DNA of 64,000 nucleotides, from NCBI RefSeq assembly GCF_900187385.1, contig NZ_FYEY01000001.1, positions 3,100,001-3,164,000 on the forward strand, given 5' to 3'. Below are positions 25,324 through 35,316 of this stretch, one piece after another. Each line of letters begins with the position of its first letter. Position 1 is the first letter of the stretch. Made by a program: the position numbers and the translations under genes. The notes beneath the pieces were generated by a model. The model was not told the DNA's origin. It worked only from the letters and a program-made list of their open reading frames with translations, and did no database searches. This DNA comes from Streptomyces sp. 2114.4. Its GTDB lineage: Bacteria > Actinomycetota > Actinomycetes > Streptomycetales > Streptomycetaceae.

Positions 25324-26379
25324 TTACCCCGCGGGGTGCCCGAGATCGAGCAGTTGGCCCGGCTTGATCAGGTCCGCGTCAGAGCCGATGACGTCCTCGT
25401 TGCGGTCGTAGAGGGCGCTCCAGCCACCGGACAGCCGGTGGGCCGAGGCGATGGCTGACAGCGTGTCACCCGGGCGCACGGTGTAGTCGCCGTCGGCCGC
25501 CGGGCCGGTGCGCTCGGCGTCACCGCGCGAGGCGTGCCGGCCGCCGGAGGACCTGCCGCCGTCGTCGGCGTCCTCGTCGCCCGCACCGCCGCGGTGCTTG
25601 CCCTGCGCGGGCGTCTTGTGCGGCGTGCCGGAGGTGTCCGTACGGCTGCCGCCCTCGGACGGGTCGGCGGACGGGCCGGCCGACCGCGACGGGTCATCGG
25701 ACGGGCCTGTGGACCGCGACGGGTCGGTGGACGGGCCGGTGGACCGCGACGGGTCGTCGGCCCGGCCGCCCGGCGTCGCCGGTCCTGAGGCCTCGTCGCC
25801 GGGCTCGTGCGTCCCGGCGGAGTCCGAGCCGTCGGGCGACGGCGTCGGATCGGACGGCTCGTCGCCGGGCCGGTCGTGCGTCCCGGCGGAGTCGGACGCG
25901 TCCGGGGTGCCGGACGAGTCCCAGGGGTCCGGGGAGCCGCCGTCGTCCGACGGGGCGGGCGAGGGGGTGGCGGTGCTGCCCGGGTCGACCTCCGGCGCCT
26001 GGCCGTCCTTGGTCAGACCGGCGCTCACCGCACAGCTCGACCAGACGTCCGGGCCGCGGTGGTCGAGGATCGACTCGGCCACCGCGATCTGCTGGGAGCG
26101 GCTGGCGAGGTCGGGGCGTGAGGCGTAGGCCGAGCCGCCGTAGTTGTCCCACATCTCCTGGGTGAGCTGCAGCCCGCCGTAGTAGCTGTTGCCCGAAGCC
26201 GCGCTCCAGACGCCACCGGTCTCACACTGCGCGACCTTGTCCCAGGTCGCGGTGTCGGCGGCGTGGGCGCCACTCGCGGCGAGCAGTGGCAGGGCGAAAC
26301 CGGCGCCGGTCACTCCCGCCGTGACAAAGATGGCCGGTGCCTGGCGGGGTCGACGGTGTCGGCCGTTCCCGGAACGCAT
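25324..26379 (-). CDS. Second Rpf-like secreted transglycosylase with LysM (351 aa)
   Basis: Same plan as rpfA: basic N-terminus, signal peptide (TAGVTGAGFALPLLAASGAHA) and Rpf catalytic domain ([20 protein letters not shown] with catalytic Glu, YYGGLQLTQEMWDNYGGS). The linker of about 160 residues is rich in Ser/Pro/Asp/Gly, with near-perfect DPSRSTGPS-type repeats. A C-terminal LysM (YTVRPGDTLSAIASAHRLSG...IKPGQLLDLG) follows. The long acidic repetitive linker probably spans the wall. It is upstream of rpfA in the same direction but separated by about 430 bp with its own riboswitch, so they are not simply one operon. The stop is TAA at 25324-25326. Confidence 0.9.
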   Translation of the reverse strand: MRSGNGRHRRPRQAPAIFVTAGVTGAGFALPLLAASGAHAADTATWDKVAQCETGGVWSAASGNSYYGGLQLTQEMWDNYGGSAYASRPDLASRSQQIAVAESILDHRGPDVWSSCAVSAGLTKDGQAPEVDPGSTATPSPAPSDDGGSPDPWDSSGTPDASDSAGTHDRPGDEPSDPTPSPDGSDSAGTHEPGDEASGPATPGGRADDPSRSTGPSTDPSRSTGPSDDPSRSAGPSADPSEGGSRTDTSGTPHKTPAQGKHRGGAGDEDADDGGRSSGGRHASRGDAERTGPAADGDYTVRPGDTLSAIASAHRLSGGWSALYDRNEDVIGSDADLIKPGQLLDLGHPAG

Positions 26380-26625
26380 ACGGATGCCTTTCGCGCGGCG
26401 GTTGAGTTGTACGACGAGCTCTGCGAGCTGTTCGACGCATACCCAGCCGGCCGTCGCGCACGAGGCGCACCGTTACACCGGTCCCCCACATCACCGCTTC
26501 GGCCGATCGGGTGGAGCCCGTCGATCGTCGGTGGAAAGGTAGCCGGGGTCACGGGTAGTTACAAGTCGGTGTAGTGCAGATCACGCGAAGGTCACGCGCC
26601 TGACTCTCTGTCACTTTTGCCCTTG

Positions 26626-27963
26626 TTACTGGTCAGGGCGTTCGGGCGAGAACTCCACCGGCAGCGACCGCAGTCCGCGCATGATGAGCCCGCCACGCCA
26701 GCGCAAGGCGTCCGGTTCCGCCGCGAGCCGGAGGTCCGGGAGCCGGGTCAGCAGCGTCGCCAGAGCGGCCTGTCCTTCGAGCCGGGCGAGCGGCGCGCCC
26801 AGGCAGTAGTGGATGCCGTGCCCGTACCCCAGGTGCTGGTTGTCACGACGGGTCAGATCCAGGACATCCGGCTCGGTGAAACGCGCCGGATCGCGGTCGG
26901 CGGCGGCCAGTACCACCAGGACCGGGTCACCCTTCGCGATCCGCTGCCCGCCCAGGGTCAGTTCCTGTGTCGCGAACCGCCAGGTCGCCAGCTCCACGGG
27001 GCCGTCGTAACGGAGCAGTTCCTCGATGCCGGTGGTGAGCAGATCGGTGTCGCCCGCTGTGATCGACTTCTGCAGCAGCTCGCGCTGGGCCGGGTGGCGC
27101 AGCAGGGCGTAGAGGCCGTTGCCGATCAAGTTCACGGTCGTCTCAAAACCGGCGAACAGCAAGATGAAGGCCATCGCGGCCGCCTCGTTCTCGGTGAGGT
27201 GCTCGCCGTGGTCCGAGGCCCGGATCAGGCCGGAGATCAGGTCCTCGTCCGCCTCCGCGGTGTCGCCGAGGGTTTCGCGCTTGCGGTGGATCAGCTCGGC
27301 GAGATAGCCGCGCATCTTCTTCACGGACCGGGCGACGCCGCCGCGCGGCCCCCCGCCGTGCCGGATCATCATGCCCGCCCAGTCGCGGAAGTCGTCCTGG
27401 TCCTCGCGCGGCACGCCCAGCAGGTCGCAGATCGCGTAGATGGGCAGCGGGAAGGCGAACTCATGGATGAGGTCGGCCTCGCCCTTCGCCGCGAACCGGT
27501 CGATGAGGTGGTCGGTCAGCTCCTGGACGCGGGGGGCGAAGGCGGCCACCCGGCGCGGGGTGAAGGCCTTCGAGACCAGCCGGCGCAGCCGGGTGTGGTC
27601 CGGGGGGTCGATGTTGAGCAGATGCGTCATCAGGTTGGCGCTGCGCTCACCGGGGATGCCGACCTTGCCCTTGCCGTGCGCGGCCTCGCTGTGGTGCACC
27701 GGGTTCTTCGACAGCCGGCCGTCGGCGAGCGCCTGCCGCGCCTCGGTGTACCGGGTCACCAGCCAGGCCTCGACGCCGCTGGGCAGCTCGGTCCGGTGCA
27801 CCGGCGCATGCTCCCGCAGCCAGGCGTACGCGGGGTAGGGGTCGGCGGCGAACTCCCAGGTGAACAGCTCGGGGGCGGGCGCGGCGGCGGGGCAGCCCGC
27901 GGGGGCGTCGGCGGCGGGGGCGTGGGGCTTGTCGTGCACCTTCCGACCGTAACCGGTGGGCAC
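26626..27963 (-). CDS. Cytochrome P450 (445 aa)
   Basis: A haem-thiolate monooxygenase of the bacterial CYP107-like class. I-helix FILLFAGFETTVNLIGNG (A-G-x-x-T), K-helix ELLRYDGPVELATWR (E-x-x-R), and haem loop LGYGHGIHYCLGAPLARLE with the Cys thiolate ligand. The N-terminal 30 residues are Ala/Pro-rich; no membrane anchor. Start GTG 27963 is listed, but GTG 27939 is also possible. Next to the rpf/eno block S. coelicolor carries CYP107P1, and this is probably its orthologue. No ferredoxin is adjacent, so redox partners come from elsewhere. Substrate unknown. Confidence 0.93.
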   Translation of the reverse strand: MPTGYGRKVHDKPHAPAADAPAGCPAAAPAPELFTWEFAADPYPAYAWLREHAPVHRTELPSGVEAWLVTRYTEARQALADGRLSKNPVHHSEAAHGKGKVGIPGERSANLMTHLLNIDPPDHTRLRRLVSKAFTPRRVAAFAPRVQELTDHLIDRFAAKGEADLIHEFAFPLPIYAICDLLGVPREDQDDFRDWAGMMIRHGGGPRGGVARSVKKMRGYLAELIHRKRETLGDTAEADEDLISGLIRASDHGEHLTENEAAAMAFILLFAGFETTVNLIGNGLYALLRHPAQRELLQKSITAGDTDLLTTGIEELLRYDGPVELATWRFATQELTLGGQRIAKGDPVLVVLAAADRDPARFTEPDVLDLTRRDNQHLGYGHGIHYCLGAPLARLEGQAALATLLTRLPDLRLAAEPDALRWRGGLIMRGLRSLPVEFSPERPDQ

Positions 27964-28009
27964 ATCCGGGCGCGCCCGCGCACCGGCCGGGCCCAGGCGG
28001 CCGCCCGCG

Positions 28010-28885
28010 CTACGCCGGATCCACCCCGAGCCCCGTCAGGAACGCCACGGCCGCCGGCGACGGGCCGAGAGCGCTCCACACCACTCGCTCGGTGCGCTCG
28101 GGCGCCGGCCGCAGCCGCACGGTGTGCAGCCCGGCCAGCTCGGCGGCGATGGCCTCCGGGACCATGCCGACGCCCAAGCCCGCCCGCACCAGCTTCGCCA
28201 GCAACTCGACCGTGGTCACCTCGAACGCCACCTCGGACGTCAGCCCCGCCGCACGGAACGCCTCGTCCCGCTGCCGTCGGGCCGCGGACCCCGCGGTGAA
28301 GTCGACGAACGTCTCGCGCGCCACCCGCGACAGCGTGGTCCACTCCCGACCCGCCAGCGGATGCCCCGGCGGCACCACGGCGACCAGCTCACCGCGCGCC
28401 AGCTCCTGCTCCCGTACGCCCACCGCGCGGGCCCGCGGCACCAGCCCGACGAAGGCGACGTCCAGCACGCCCTGCCGCACCTGCTCGATGAGCTGATCGC
28501 TCATCTCGGTCTGCAGGCTGATCCGCACCCCGGGGCAGCGCGTCCGGAAGGCGCCCAGCTCACGGGCCAGATCCACGGCGGCGACGGTGGTGATCGCGCC
28601 GACCGCGAGCCGACCGCGCACCTCGCCGGTCGCCGCCGCCACCTCGGCGCGGGCCCGCTCGGCCGCCTCCAGCGCCTGCCGGGCGACCGGGACGAAGGCC
28701 TCACCGGCGACGGTCAGCCGGACGCTGCGGCTGGTCCGGTCGAAAAGCCGGGCACCGAGCTCCTTCTCCAGCCGGGCGATCTGATGGCTGAGCGCGGACT
28801 GCACCACATGACAGCGCTCCGCGGCCCGGGTGAACCCCCCGGTCTCGGCCACCGCGACGACATAACGCATCTGCTGGAGCTCCAT
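28010..28885 (-). CDS. LysR-family transcriptional regulator (291 aa)
   Basis: N-terminal winged helix (MELQQMRYVVAVAETGGFTR, QSALSHQIARLEKELGARLF) followed by the periplasmic-binding-protein-like effector domain. ATG 28885 starts exactly at the family's first conserved residues; ten extra upstream residues are not conserved. It is divergent from the MFS exporter at 29025, which is the classical layout for a LysR regulator and its target. The 140-bp gap holds T-N11-A-like and CCAT-N5-ATGG sequences. The inducer is not deducible. Confidence 0.93.
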   Translation of the reverse strand: MELQQMRYVVAVAETGGFTRAAERCHVVQSALSHQIARLEKELGARLFDRTSRSVRLTVAGEAFVPVARQALEAAERARAEVAAATGEVRGRLAVGAITTVAAVDLARELGAFRTRCPGVRISLQTEMSDQLIEQVRQGVLDVAFVGLVPRARAVGVREQELARGELVAVVPPGHPLAGREWTTLSRVARETFVDFTAGSAARRQRDEAFRAAGLTSEVAFEVTTVELLAKLVRAGLGVGMVPEAIAAELAGLHTVRLRPAPERTERVVWSALGPSPAAVAFLTGLGVDPA

Positions 28886-29024
28886 GCCACCGATCCTAGG
28901 ACCACCCATCTCCATTCACGATGGATGTGATGACAATGATGTGTTGGACTCATCGATGAAACGGGCCCAGGCTGAAAGACGCCCGCCGCCGCCGTGAGCG
29001 CGGGCAGTACAGGGAGGGCACGTC

Positions 29025-30323
29025 ATGGAGACCGAGCGCATACCGGAGGCGGTTACCAAAGGCCCGGTGGATCCGCAGCCGGGCCTGGGGCGCGGCACGC
29101 TGCTGCTGATGACGGTCGCCACCGGACTGTCCGTCGCCGGCAACTACTTCGCCCAGCCGCTGCTGGACGTCATCGGCCGCGATCTCCACCTCTCCGCGTC
29201 CACCTCCGCGCTGGTCGTCACCGTCGCCCAGGTCGGCTACGGCCTCGGCCTGCTGCTGCTCGTCCCGCTCGGCGACCTGCTGGAGCGACGCCGGCTCGCC
29301 GTCACCCTGACCGCGGCGACCGCGGCCTTCCTCACCGTCACCGCGAGCGCGCCGAACGCCGCCCTCCTGCTGACCGGCACCGCGCTGACCGGACTGACCT
29401 CGGTCGCCGCCCAGGTCGTGGTGCCGTACGCGGCGACCCTCGCGGCGCCCGCCGAACGCGGCCGGACCGTCGGCACCGTCATGACCGGGCTGCTGCTGGG
29501 CATCCTGCTGGCCCGTACGGCCGCCGGTCTCCTGGCCGAGCTGGGCGGCTGGCGCACCGTGTACTGGGTCAACGCGGCGCTGATGCTGCTGATGGCGGTG
29601 CTGCTGCGGCTCAGGCTGCCCGCCCTGCGCACCCCCGCCGGGCTGCGCTATCCGGCGCTGCTGCGCTCCACGCTGGCGCTGTTCGTCCAGGAGCCGGTGC
29701 TGCGGTGGCGCGGCGCGCTGGGCGCCCTGACCTTCGCGGGCTTCAGCGTGCTGTGGACGGCGCTGGCGTTCTTGATGTCCGGCCCGGCCTACGGCTGGCA
29801 GGAGTCGGCCATCGGCCTGCTGGGGCTGGTGGGCGCGGCCGGTTCGCTGTCCGCCTCGGTGGCCGGACGGCTGGCGGACCGCGGCCTGGCACACCGTGTC
29901 ACCGGTACCGCGGCCTTCCTGCTGCTGGGCTCCTGGGGCCTGCTCGCGGCCGGCGGGGCGGGCGGCACCTGGTCACTGGCGGCGCTGCTGGCCGGGGTGA
30001 TCGTGCTGGACCTGTCCGCGCAGGCGGTGCACATCAGCAACCAGAACCTCGTCTACGCGGTCCGCCCCGAGGCCCGCAACCGCCTCAACTCGGCCTACAT
30101 GACCAGCTATTTCGTGGGCGGGGCGGTCGGTTCGGCACTGACGTCGGTGGTGTGGGGCGTCGCCGGCTGGGGCGGGGCGTGCGCACTGGGCGCCGCGCTG
30201 GCGGTGACGGTCACGGGACTCTGGCTCGCCGAGCGCATGCGGCGCCGCCGCAGGACGACGGGCCGCGACGCGGAGCGGGAACCGGCGGCCACCGGCGAAA
30301 CGGCCGCTCCGGTCACGTCGTGA
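29025..30323 (+). CDS. MFS transporter, drug:H+ antiporter type (432 aa)
   Basis: Twelve hydrophobic helices. The N-terminal half carries the antiporter region GNYFAQPLLDVIGRDL and the loop 2-3 motif GDLLERRRLAV (motif A). A basic, non-conserved C-terminal tail ends at residue 432. AGGGAGGGCACGTC precedes ATG 29025. Divergent from lysR, so expression is probably controlled by that regulator and its effector. The substrate is likely a small organic molecule. Confidence 0.9.
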   Translation: METERIPEAVTKGPVDPQPGLGRGTLLLMTVATGLSVAGNYFAQPLLDVIGRDLHLSASTSALVVTVAQVGYGLGLLLLVPLGDLLERRRLAVTLTAATAAFLTVTASAPNAALLLTGTALTGLTSVAAQVVVPYAATLAAPAERGRTVGTVMTGLLLGILLARTAAGLLAELGGWRTVYWVNAALMLLMAVLLRLRLPALRTPAGLRYPALLRSTLALFVQEPVLRWRGALGALTFAGFSVLWTALAFLMSGPAYGWQESAIGLLGLVGAAGSLSASVAGRLADRGLAHRVTGTAAFLLLGSWGLLAAGGAGGTWSLAALLAGVIVLDLSAQAVHISNQNLVYAVRPEARNRLNSAYMTSYFVGGAVGSALTSVVWGVAGWGGACALGAALAVTVTGLWLAERMRRRRRTTGRDAEREPAATGETAAPVTS

Positions 30324-30389
30324 CGGGCGCGGCTACGGCTTCGGACGGCTCCGGCACCGGACGGTTTCCGCCTTCGGACGGCCCCGGTC

Positions 30390-31409
<1,020 letters not shown>

Positions 31410-31476
31410 GCCTCGAACGTAACGCACCGCACCGACAGCGCCCGGCGCCGGTGGACGACCGGCGCCGGTGGCCAGC

Positions 31477-32115
31477 TCAGGCCTGCTGCTTCGCCGGCTC
31501 CCTGGTGATCCACGGGTCCTTGGTCTCGCCGAGGATGACCTGGTGGTCGTCCCACTTGCCGAACCGCGGATTGACATCGATCCCCATGGACCGGGAGGTC
31601 TTGGCCAGCGCCTGGGCGAGCTTCTGCTGGCCCTCCGGCTTGCCGCGGTCCGCGCCGAGCCGCTGGGCGACGCCGTCGAGCAGCAGTTGATTGCGGACCA
31701 TGGCGTCGATCTCGTCGGGGGCGATGCCCTGCTGGAGCCACATCTCCTTCAGCCGGTCTGCGCCGCCGGCCTGCTTCTCCGCCTGCGCCCGCCACCGCTG
31801 GACGTCGCGCCGGGTGACCGTCACCCCGGCATCGTGCGCGCCGCGGGCCAGCACCTCGTCGAAGATCATGCCGTTGAGGGTGGCCAGGCTCAGCCGGCCG
31901 GTGTTCATGATGAGCTGGTCGCCCTGCGGCGACTTGGCCTGCGCGGCGCGGACATCCTTCACCTTCGCCTGCAACTGCGAGACGGTGATCCGCTTCCCGT
32001 CCACGATGGCCGCGGCCCCGGGATGGGCATCACCGCCACAGGCCGCGAGCAACGGGGCCGCGGCCAGCAGGCCCGCGGTGGCGGATACGGAGAGCGCTGT
32101 CCTACGGCGGAACAC
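31477..32115 (-). CDS. SurA-N-like lipoprotein (212 aa)
   Basis: A lipobox LLAACGG follows a hydrophobic signal (LSVSATAGLLAAAPLLAAC), so it is a lipoprotein anchored outside the membrane. The mature part carries the SurA N-terminal chaperone-like fold (IVDGKRITVSQLQAKVKDV, LNGMIFDEVLARGAHDAGV). There is no parvulin isomerase domain, so it may act as a folding helper rather than a prolyl isomerase. It lies upstream of mazG in the same direction, 67 nt away, and could be co-transcribed. Confidence 0.85.
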   Translation of the reverse strand: MFRRRTALSVSATAGLLAAAPLLAACGGDAHPGAAAIVDGKRITVSQLQAKVKDVRAAQAKSPQGDQLIMNTGRLSLATLNGMIFDEVLARGAHDAGVTVTRRDVQRWRAQAEKQAGGADRLKEMWLQQGIAPDEIDAMVRNQLLLDGVAQRLGADRGKPEGQQKLAQALAKTSRSMGIDVNPRFGKWDDHQVILGETKDPWITREPAKQQA

Positions 32116-32615
32116 ATGGCCTCCCGGCAGATCGTGCGACGGAGTCTCGACCTTGGTGGATCGATGCTATGGAGTCGGCGTGGCCCAGGCCACTGCTTCG
32201 GCCAACGATCTGGGACGGGCACGGTTCCGCTTCCGGGCGCCGGACCCCACCGGCTCGCCCCGGCCCTGCTCCGGTCAGGACGACGTGGGCACGTCGGACC
32301 GGGGCGGTCCCTTGCTCGCGCGTACCGCGGTCGCACGGGTCACCTCTCCCGGTGAGGTCCGTGACAGGGTGCCGGGAGGGACCGTGGGGCAGCTTTCGGG
32401 GGTCTGCTGACCGCCGGCCGGTGGAAGCGCCAGTGAACGGTAGCCGGCCGGAGCCGAGGGGCGGGCCGTTCCGGAACGGACCGGCCGGCGCCCGCGTCTG
32501 ACCCACTGCCACCCTCTTGTCCCCTGCCACCCCGGCCCTTGCCGTCGCGGCAGTGGCCGGGCCGGCCGGGGCTCCGCTTCGAGTATCTTTTCGACAGTTG
32601 AGAGTGAGGATCCGC
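32116..32615. other. Divergent control region, no gene
   Basis: About 500 bp between the lipoprotein gene and the DUF2079 gene. It is GC-rich, with a less GC-rich patch at 32580-32600 (GAGTATCTTTTCGACAG) that may be part of the DUF2079 promoter. I see no convincing frame. Confidence 0.5.
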
Positions 32616-34196
32616 ATGGACACGGCCGCAGTAACGGCTGGGGGCGCCCCCGGACGGATTCTTCGGGAGGACATCGGCGCCGTGCCGCCACCCCGGACCG
32701 CTACCCCGTCCGGGTCCATACCGGCTCCCCGGTCCGCCCCGTCGCCGGCCGGCCACGAGGCCGCGGCCACCGGCGCACCGCCACCGGACCGGCCCGGCCG
32801 GCTGCGGCGCACCACGCACCGGCTGCGCACCCGGACCGCCCCCCTACGCGCCCCTCGCTTCGACCCGTACTGGACGGCGGGGTTCTTCTTCGTCGCGTTC
32901 GCGCTGCTGGCGCTCCACCGTTTCCGCACCCTGTCCGCGTCCTCCTGGGACCTGGGCATCTTCGAGCAGGCCATACGGGGCTACGCCCATTTCCAGGCGC
33001 CGATCGTCGACCTCAAGGGCCCCGGCACCAACATCCTCGGTGACCACTTCAGTCCCGTACTGATCGTGCTCGCCCCGTTCTACCGGCTGTTCCCCTCCCC
33101 GCTGACCCTGCTGCTCGCGCAGGCCGCGCTCGTCGCGGTGTCCGCGATACCGGTCACCCGCGCCGCCGCCCGCACGCTGGGCCGCGTCCCCGGCCTGGCG
33201 ATCGGCGTCGCCTACGGCACGTCCTGGGGCGTGCAGAAGGCCGTCGACTTCGACTTCCACGAGATCGCCTTCGCCCTGCCGTTGATCGCCTTCGCGCTCG
33301 AAGCGGTGCTGCGCGGGCGGTGGACCGCGGTGGTGTGCTGGGCCGCGCCGCTGGTGCTGGTCAAGGAGGACCTGGGGGTGACCGCGGCCGTCATCGGTGC
33401 GCTCGCCCTGATCCGTACCCGGCGGGCCAGTCCGCTGGCCATCGGCCTGGTCGCGTTCGGCCTCAGCGCCACCGCCGTGACCCTCGGCGTGCTCATACCG
33501 GGGTTCAACGGCTCCGGCTCGTACGACTACTGGAGCAAGTTCGGCGCCGACGGCGGTGGCCTCACCATCCCGCTCGTCACGGCCGTGCGCACCACGCTGT
33601 GGGTGCTGCTGCCCACCACCGGCCTGCTCGCGCTGCGCTCCCCGCTGCTGCTGGTCGCGCTGCCCACGCTGGGCTGGCGCTTCCTGTCCCACGAGCCCCA
33701 CTACTGGGGCACCGACTGGCACTACAACGCCGTCCTGATGCCGGTGGTCTTCCTCGCCCTGATCGACGCCCTGCCCGGGGCCCGGGTCTCCGCCCGGCCC
33801 TGGCTGCGCTCGTACGCGCACCATCTGCCGGCCGCCGTGGTGGCCGTGGCCCTCGCACTGACCACCACGCTGCCACTGGCCCGCCTCACCGAAGGCGCCA
33901 CCTACCGCACCCCGCCGGACGCCATCGCCGCCGAGAAGCTGCTGGCGCGGATACCCGACGGTGCGAGCGTGGAGTCCGACATCCGGCCGCTGAGCCGCCT
34001 GGCCGGCCGGACCCGGGCCTTCTGGATCGGCGACACCGGCGGTCTGTCGCCGGAGTACGTCGCCGTGCAGCTCCGCGACAACCGCACCCCGCGCCAGGCA
34101 CTGGCGGACGCCGCCGCCCGCCACCCCAAGTCCACCTACGTCATCCTGGGCGGCGCCGGGGACCTGCTGGTATTTCACCGGACATCCGCCCGCTGA
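32616..34196 (+). CDS. DUF2079 multi-spanning membrane protein (526 aa)
   Basis: Polytopic protein with about ten hydrophobic helices after a 90-residue Pro/Ala-rich cytoplasmic N-terminus. Conserved motifs of the DUF2079 family appear: SSWDLGIFEQAIRGYAHF, GDHFSPVLIVLAPFYRLFP, DFDFHEIAFALPLIAFALE and WFLSH-like HEPHYWGTDWHYNAVLMP. The family is thought to resemble GT-C glycosyltransferases (the DLG and DFH acidic/His motifs near the outer face), but no activity is established. ATG 32616 has GTGAGG upstream. The CPT gene follows after 17 nt, likely in one transcript. Confidence 0.85.
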   Translation: MDTAAVTAGGAPGRILREDIGAVPPPRTATPSGSIPAPRSAPSPAGHEAAATGAPPPDRPGRLRRTTHRLRTRTAPLRAPRFDPYWTAGFFFVAFALLALHRFRTLSASSWDLGIFEQAIRGYAHFQAPIVDLKGPGTNILGDHFSPVLIVLAPFYRLFPSPLTLLLAQAALVAVSAIPVTRAAARTLGRVPGLAIGVAYGTSWGVQKAVDFDFHEIAFALPLIAFALEAVLRGRWTAVVCWAAPLVLVKEDLGVTAAVIGALALIRTRRASPLAIGLVAFGLSATAVTLGVLIPGFNGSGSYDYWSKFGADGGGLTIPLVTAVRTTLWVLLPTTGLLALRSPLLLVALPTLGWRFLSHEPHYWGTDWHYNAVLMPVVFLALIDALPGARVSARPWLRSYAHHLPAAVVAVALALTTTLPLARLTEGATYRTPPDAIAAEKLLARIPDGASVESDIRPLSRLAGRTRAFWIGDTGGLSPEYVAVQLRDNRTPRQALADAAARHPKSTYVILGGAGDLLVFHRTSAR

Positions 34197-34213
34197 ACGC
34201 GTACGGTACCGCG

Positions 34214-34750
34214 ATGACCACCGATGTGATCGTCCTGAACGGCGGCTCCAGCGCGGGCACTTCCACCCTCGCCCGGGCCCTGCAGGAGACCCTGCCCCGC
34301 CCCTGGCTGACCTTCGGCATCGACACCTTCATCGCTGCCCTGCCGCCCGCGCTGATGACCTCCCCGGACGGGCTGGTCCTCGCCCCCGACGGCACGGTCA
34401 CCGTCGGGCCCGCGTTCCGCGCACTGCAGACCGGCTGGCTGCACGGCATCGCGGAGATGGCCCGGGCCGGCACCGGCATCATCCTCGACGAGGTCTTCCT
34501 GGACGGCGGCGCGGGCCAGGACCGCTGGCACCGGGCGCTGGACGGCCTGAAGGTGCTGTGGGTCGGCGTCCACTGCGACCCCGGCACCGCCACCGCTCGC
34601 GAACGCGCCCGCGGGGACCGGGTGGTGGGCATGGCCGCCGCCCAGGCGGCGCTGGTCCACCGGGGCGTCCGCTACGACCTGGAGGTCGACACGACCTCCG
34701 TGACCCCGACCGCGTGCGCGCGGCGGATCGCCGCCCACGTTGCCGTGTGA
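34214..34750 (+). CDS. Chloramphenicol phosphotransferase-like protein lacking the P-loop lysine (178 aa)
   Basis: Overall sequence follows chloramphenicol 3'-O-phosphotransferase (CPT) of S. venezuelae: the VIVLNGGSSAG opening, catalytic-type Asp in FGIDTFI, IILDEVFLDGG, VLWVGVHCDP, ARGDRVVGMAAAQAALVH and YDLEVDTT. In genuine CPT the P-loop reads GGSSAGKS; here it is GGSSAGTST, with the lysine codon replaced by ACT. That lysine normally holds the ATP phosphates, so activity is doubtful or altered. Start ATG 34214. It lies 17 nt after the DUF2079 gene and before a repeat-rich region. Confidence 0.85.
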   Translation: MTTDVIVLNGGSSAGTSTLARALQETLPRPWLTFGIDTFIAALPPALMTSPDGLVLAPDGTVTVGPAFRALQTGWLHGIAEMARAGTGIILDEVFLDGGAGQDRWHRALDGLKVLWVGVHCDPGTATARERARGDRVVGMAAAQAALVHRGVRYDLEVDTTSVTPTACARRIAAHVAV

Positions 34751-34779
34751 TCCGCCGTCTTTCTTTCTGTTGTCCTTTC

Positions 34780-34925
34780 CCGCCTTCGGCGGGAGCGGGG
34801 CGGGTGTGTGGGGTGGGACCCCGGCTGGGTGGTGGGTGGCGGGTTCGGGGCCTCCGGGGTGGGTGTTCGGACTGCTTCGCTTTACGTCCGAACACCCACC
34901 CCTCCGGCCCCGCCCCCTCCCGCCG
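34780..34925 (-). repeat. Loop-conserved hairpin element, copy A
   Basis: Core at 34858-34900: a perfect 15-bp stem (GGTGGGTGTTCGGAC and complement) around a 13-nt loop which on the minus strand reads GTAAAGCGAAGCA. Outer arms CGGGGCC/GGCCCCG extend the fold. About 145 bp of flanking sequence on the minus strand is closely related to copy C at 49571-49726. It lies in the tail-to-tail gap between the CPT and mfd genes. It could be a bidirectional terminator or a palindromic repeat family. Confidence 0.85.
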
Positions 34926-35034
34926 TTTATGGGGCCCCACCCCGGCGGGGGTGAACAAAAAGACCAAAGACCCCAAGCATCAGCTACGCCACGACGCGGC
35001 CAAGCTTCTGGCTTTTAAAACCTTCACCCCCACC

Positions 35035-35200
35035 GGGCGGGGGCCGCCACACCGGACGGGAGGTGGTGGGCCGGAGGGGCCTGTGTGGTGGACGTAAAGC
35101 GAAGCAGTCCACCACACAGGCCCCGGAGGCCCGCCACCGGCACCCACCACAGAGCAAGCGCGGCCCCCGCCCAAACCCCACCCCACCCCGCCGGAGGCGA
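35035..35200 (+). repeat. Loop-conserved hairpin element, copy B
   Basis: Core at 35076-35124: a perfect 18-bp stem (GGGGCCTGTGTGGTGGAC and complement) around the same 13-nt loop GTAAAGCGAAGCA, with the same closing GGAC/GTCC. The stem body differs completely from copies A and C, yet the loop is identical. Flanks (ACCCCACCCCGCCGGAGGCG) resemble the other copies. It is inverted relative to copy A, 150 bp away, in the same intergenic gap. Confidence 0.85.
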
Positions 35201-35316
35201 ACGGCGCCGCACCCGACAACGTGAGAAGCGGGGCTACGAGCCCAAAAAGGCGAACGGCGCCGCACCCAACAACGTGAGAAGCGGGGCTACGAGCCCAAAG
35301 GGGCTACGAGCCCAAA
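35196..35316. repeat. 53-bp tandem repeat running into the mfd stop
   Basis: Two copies of a 53-bp unit start with GGCGAACGGCGCCGCACCC at 35196 and 35249. A third partial GGGGCTACGAGCCCAAA at 35300 follows. Each unit ends in GGGCT-ACG-AGCCC, a small hairpin. The mfd stop codon (35304-35306, minus) lies in the last one, so the repeat overlaps the gene end. Confidence 0.85.

Noticed and set aside
29237..29632. Minus-strand frame inside the MFS gene
   Set aside because: Shadow of the transporter's coding bias; the plus strand shows clear MFS motifs.
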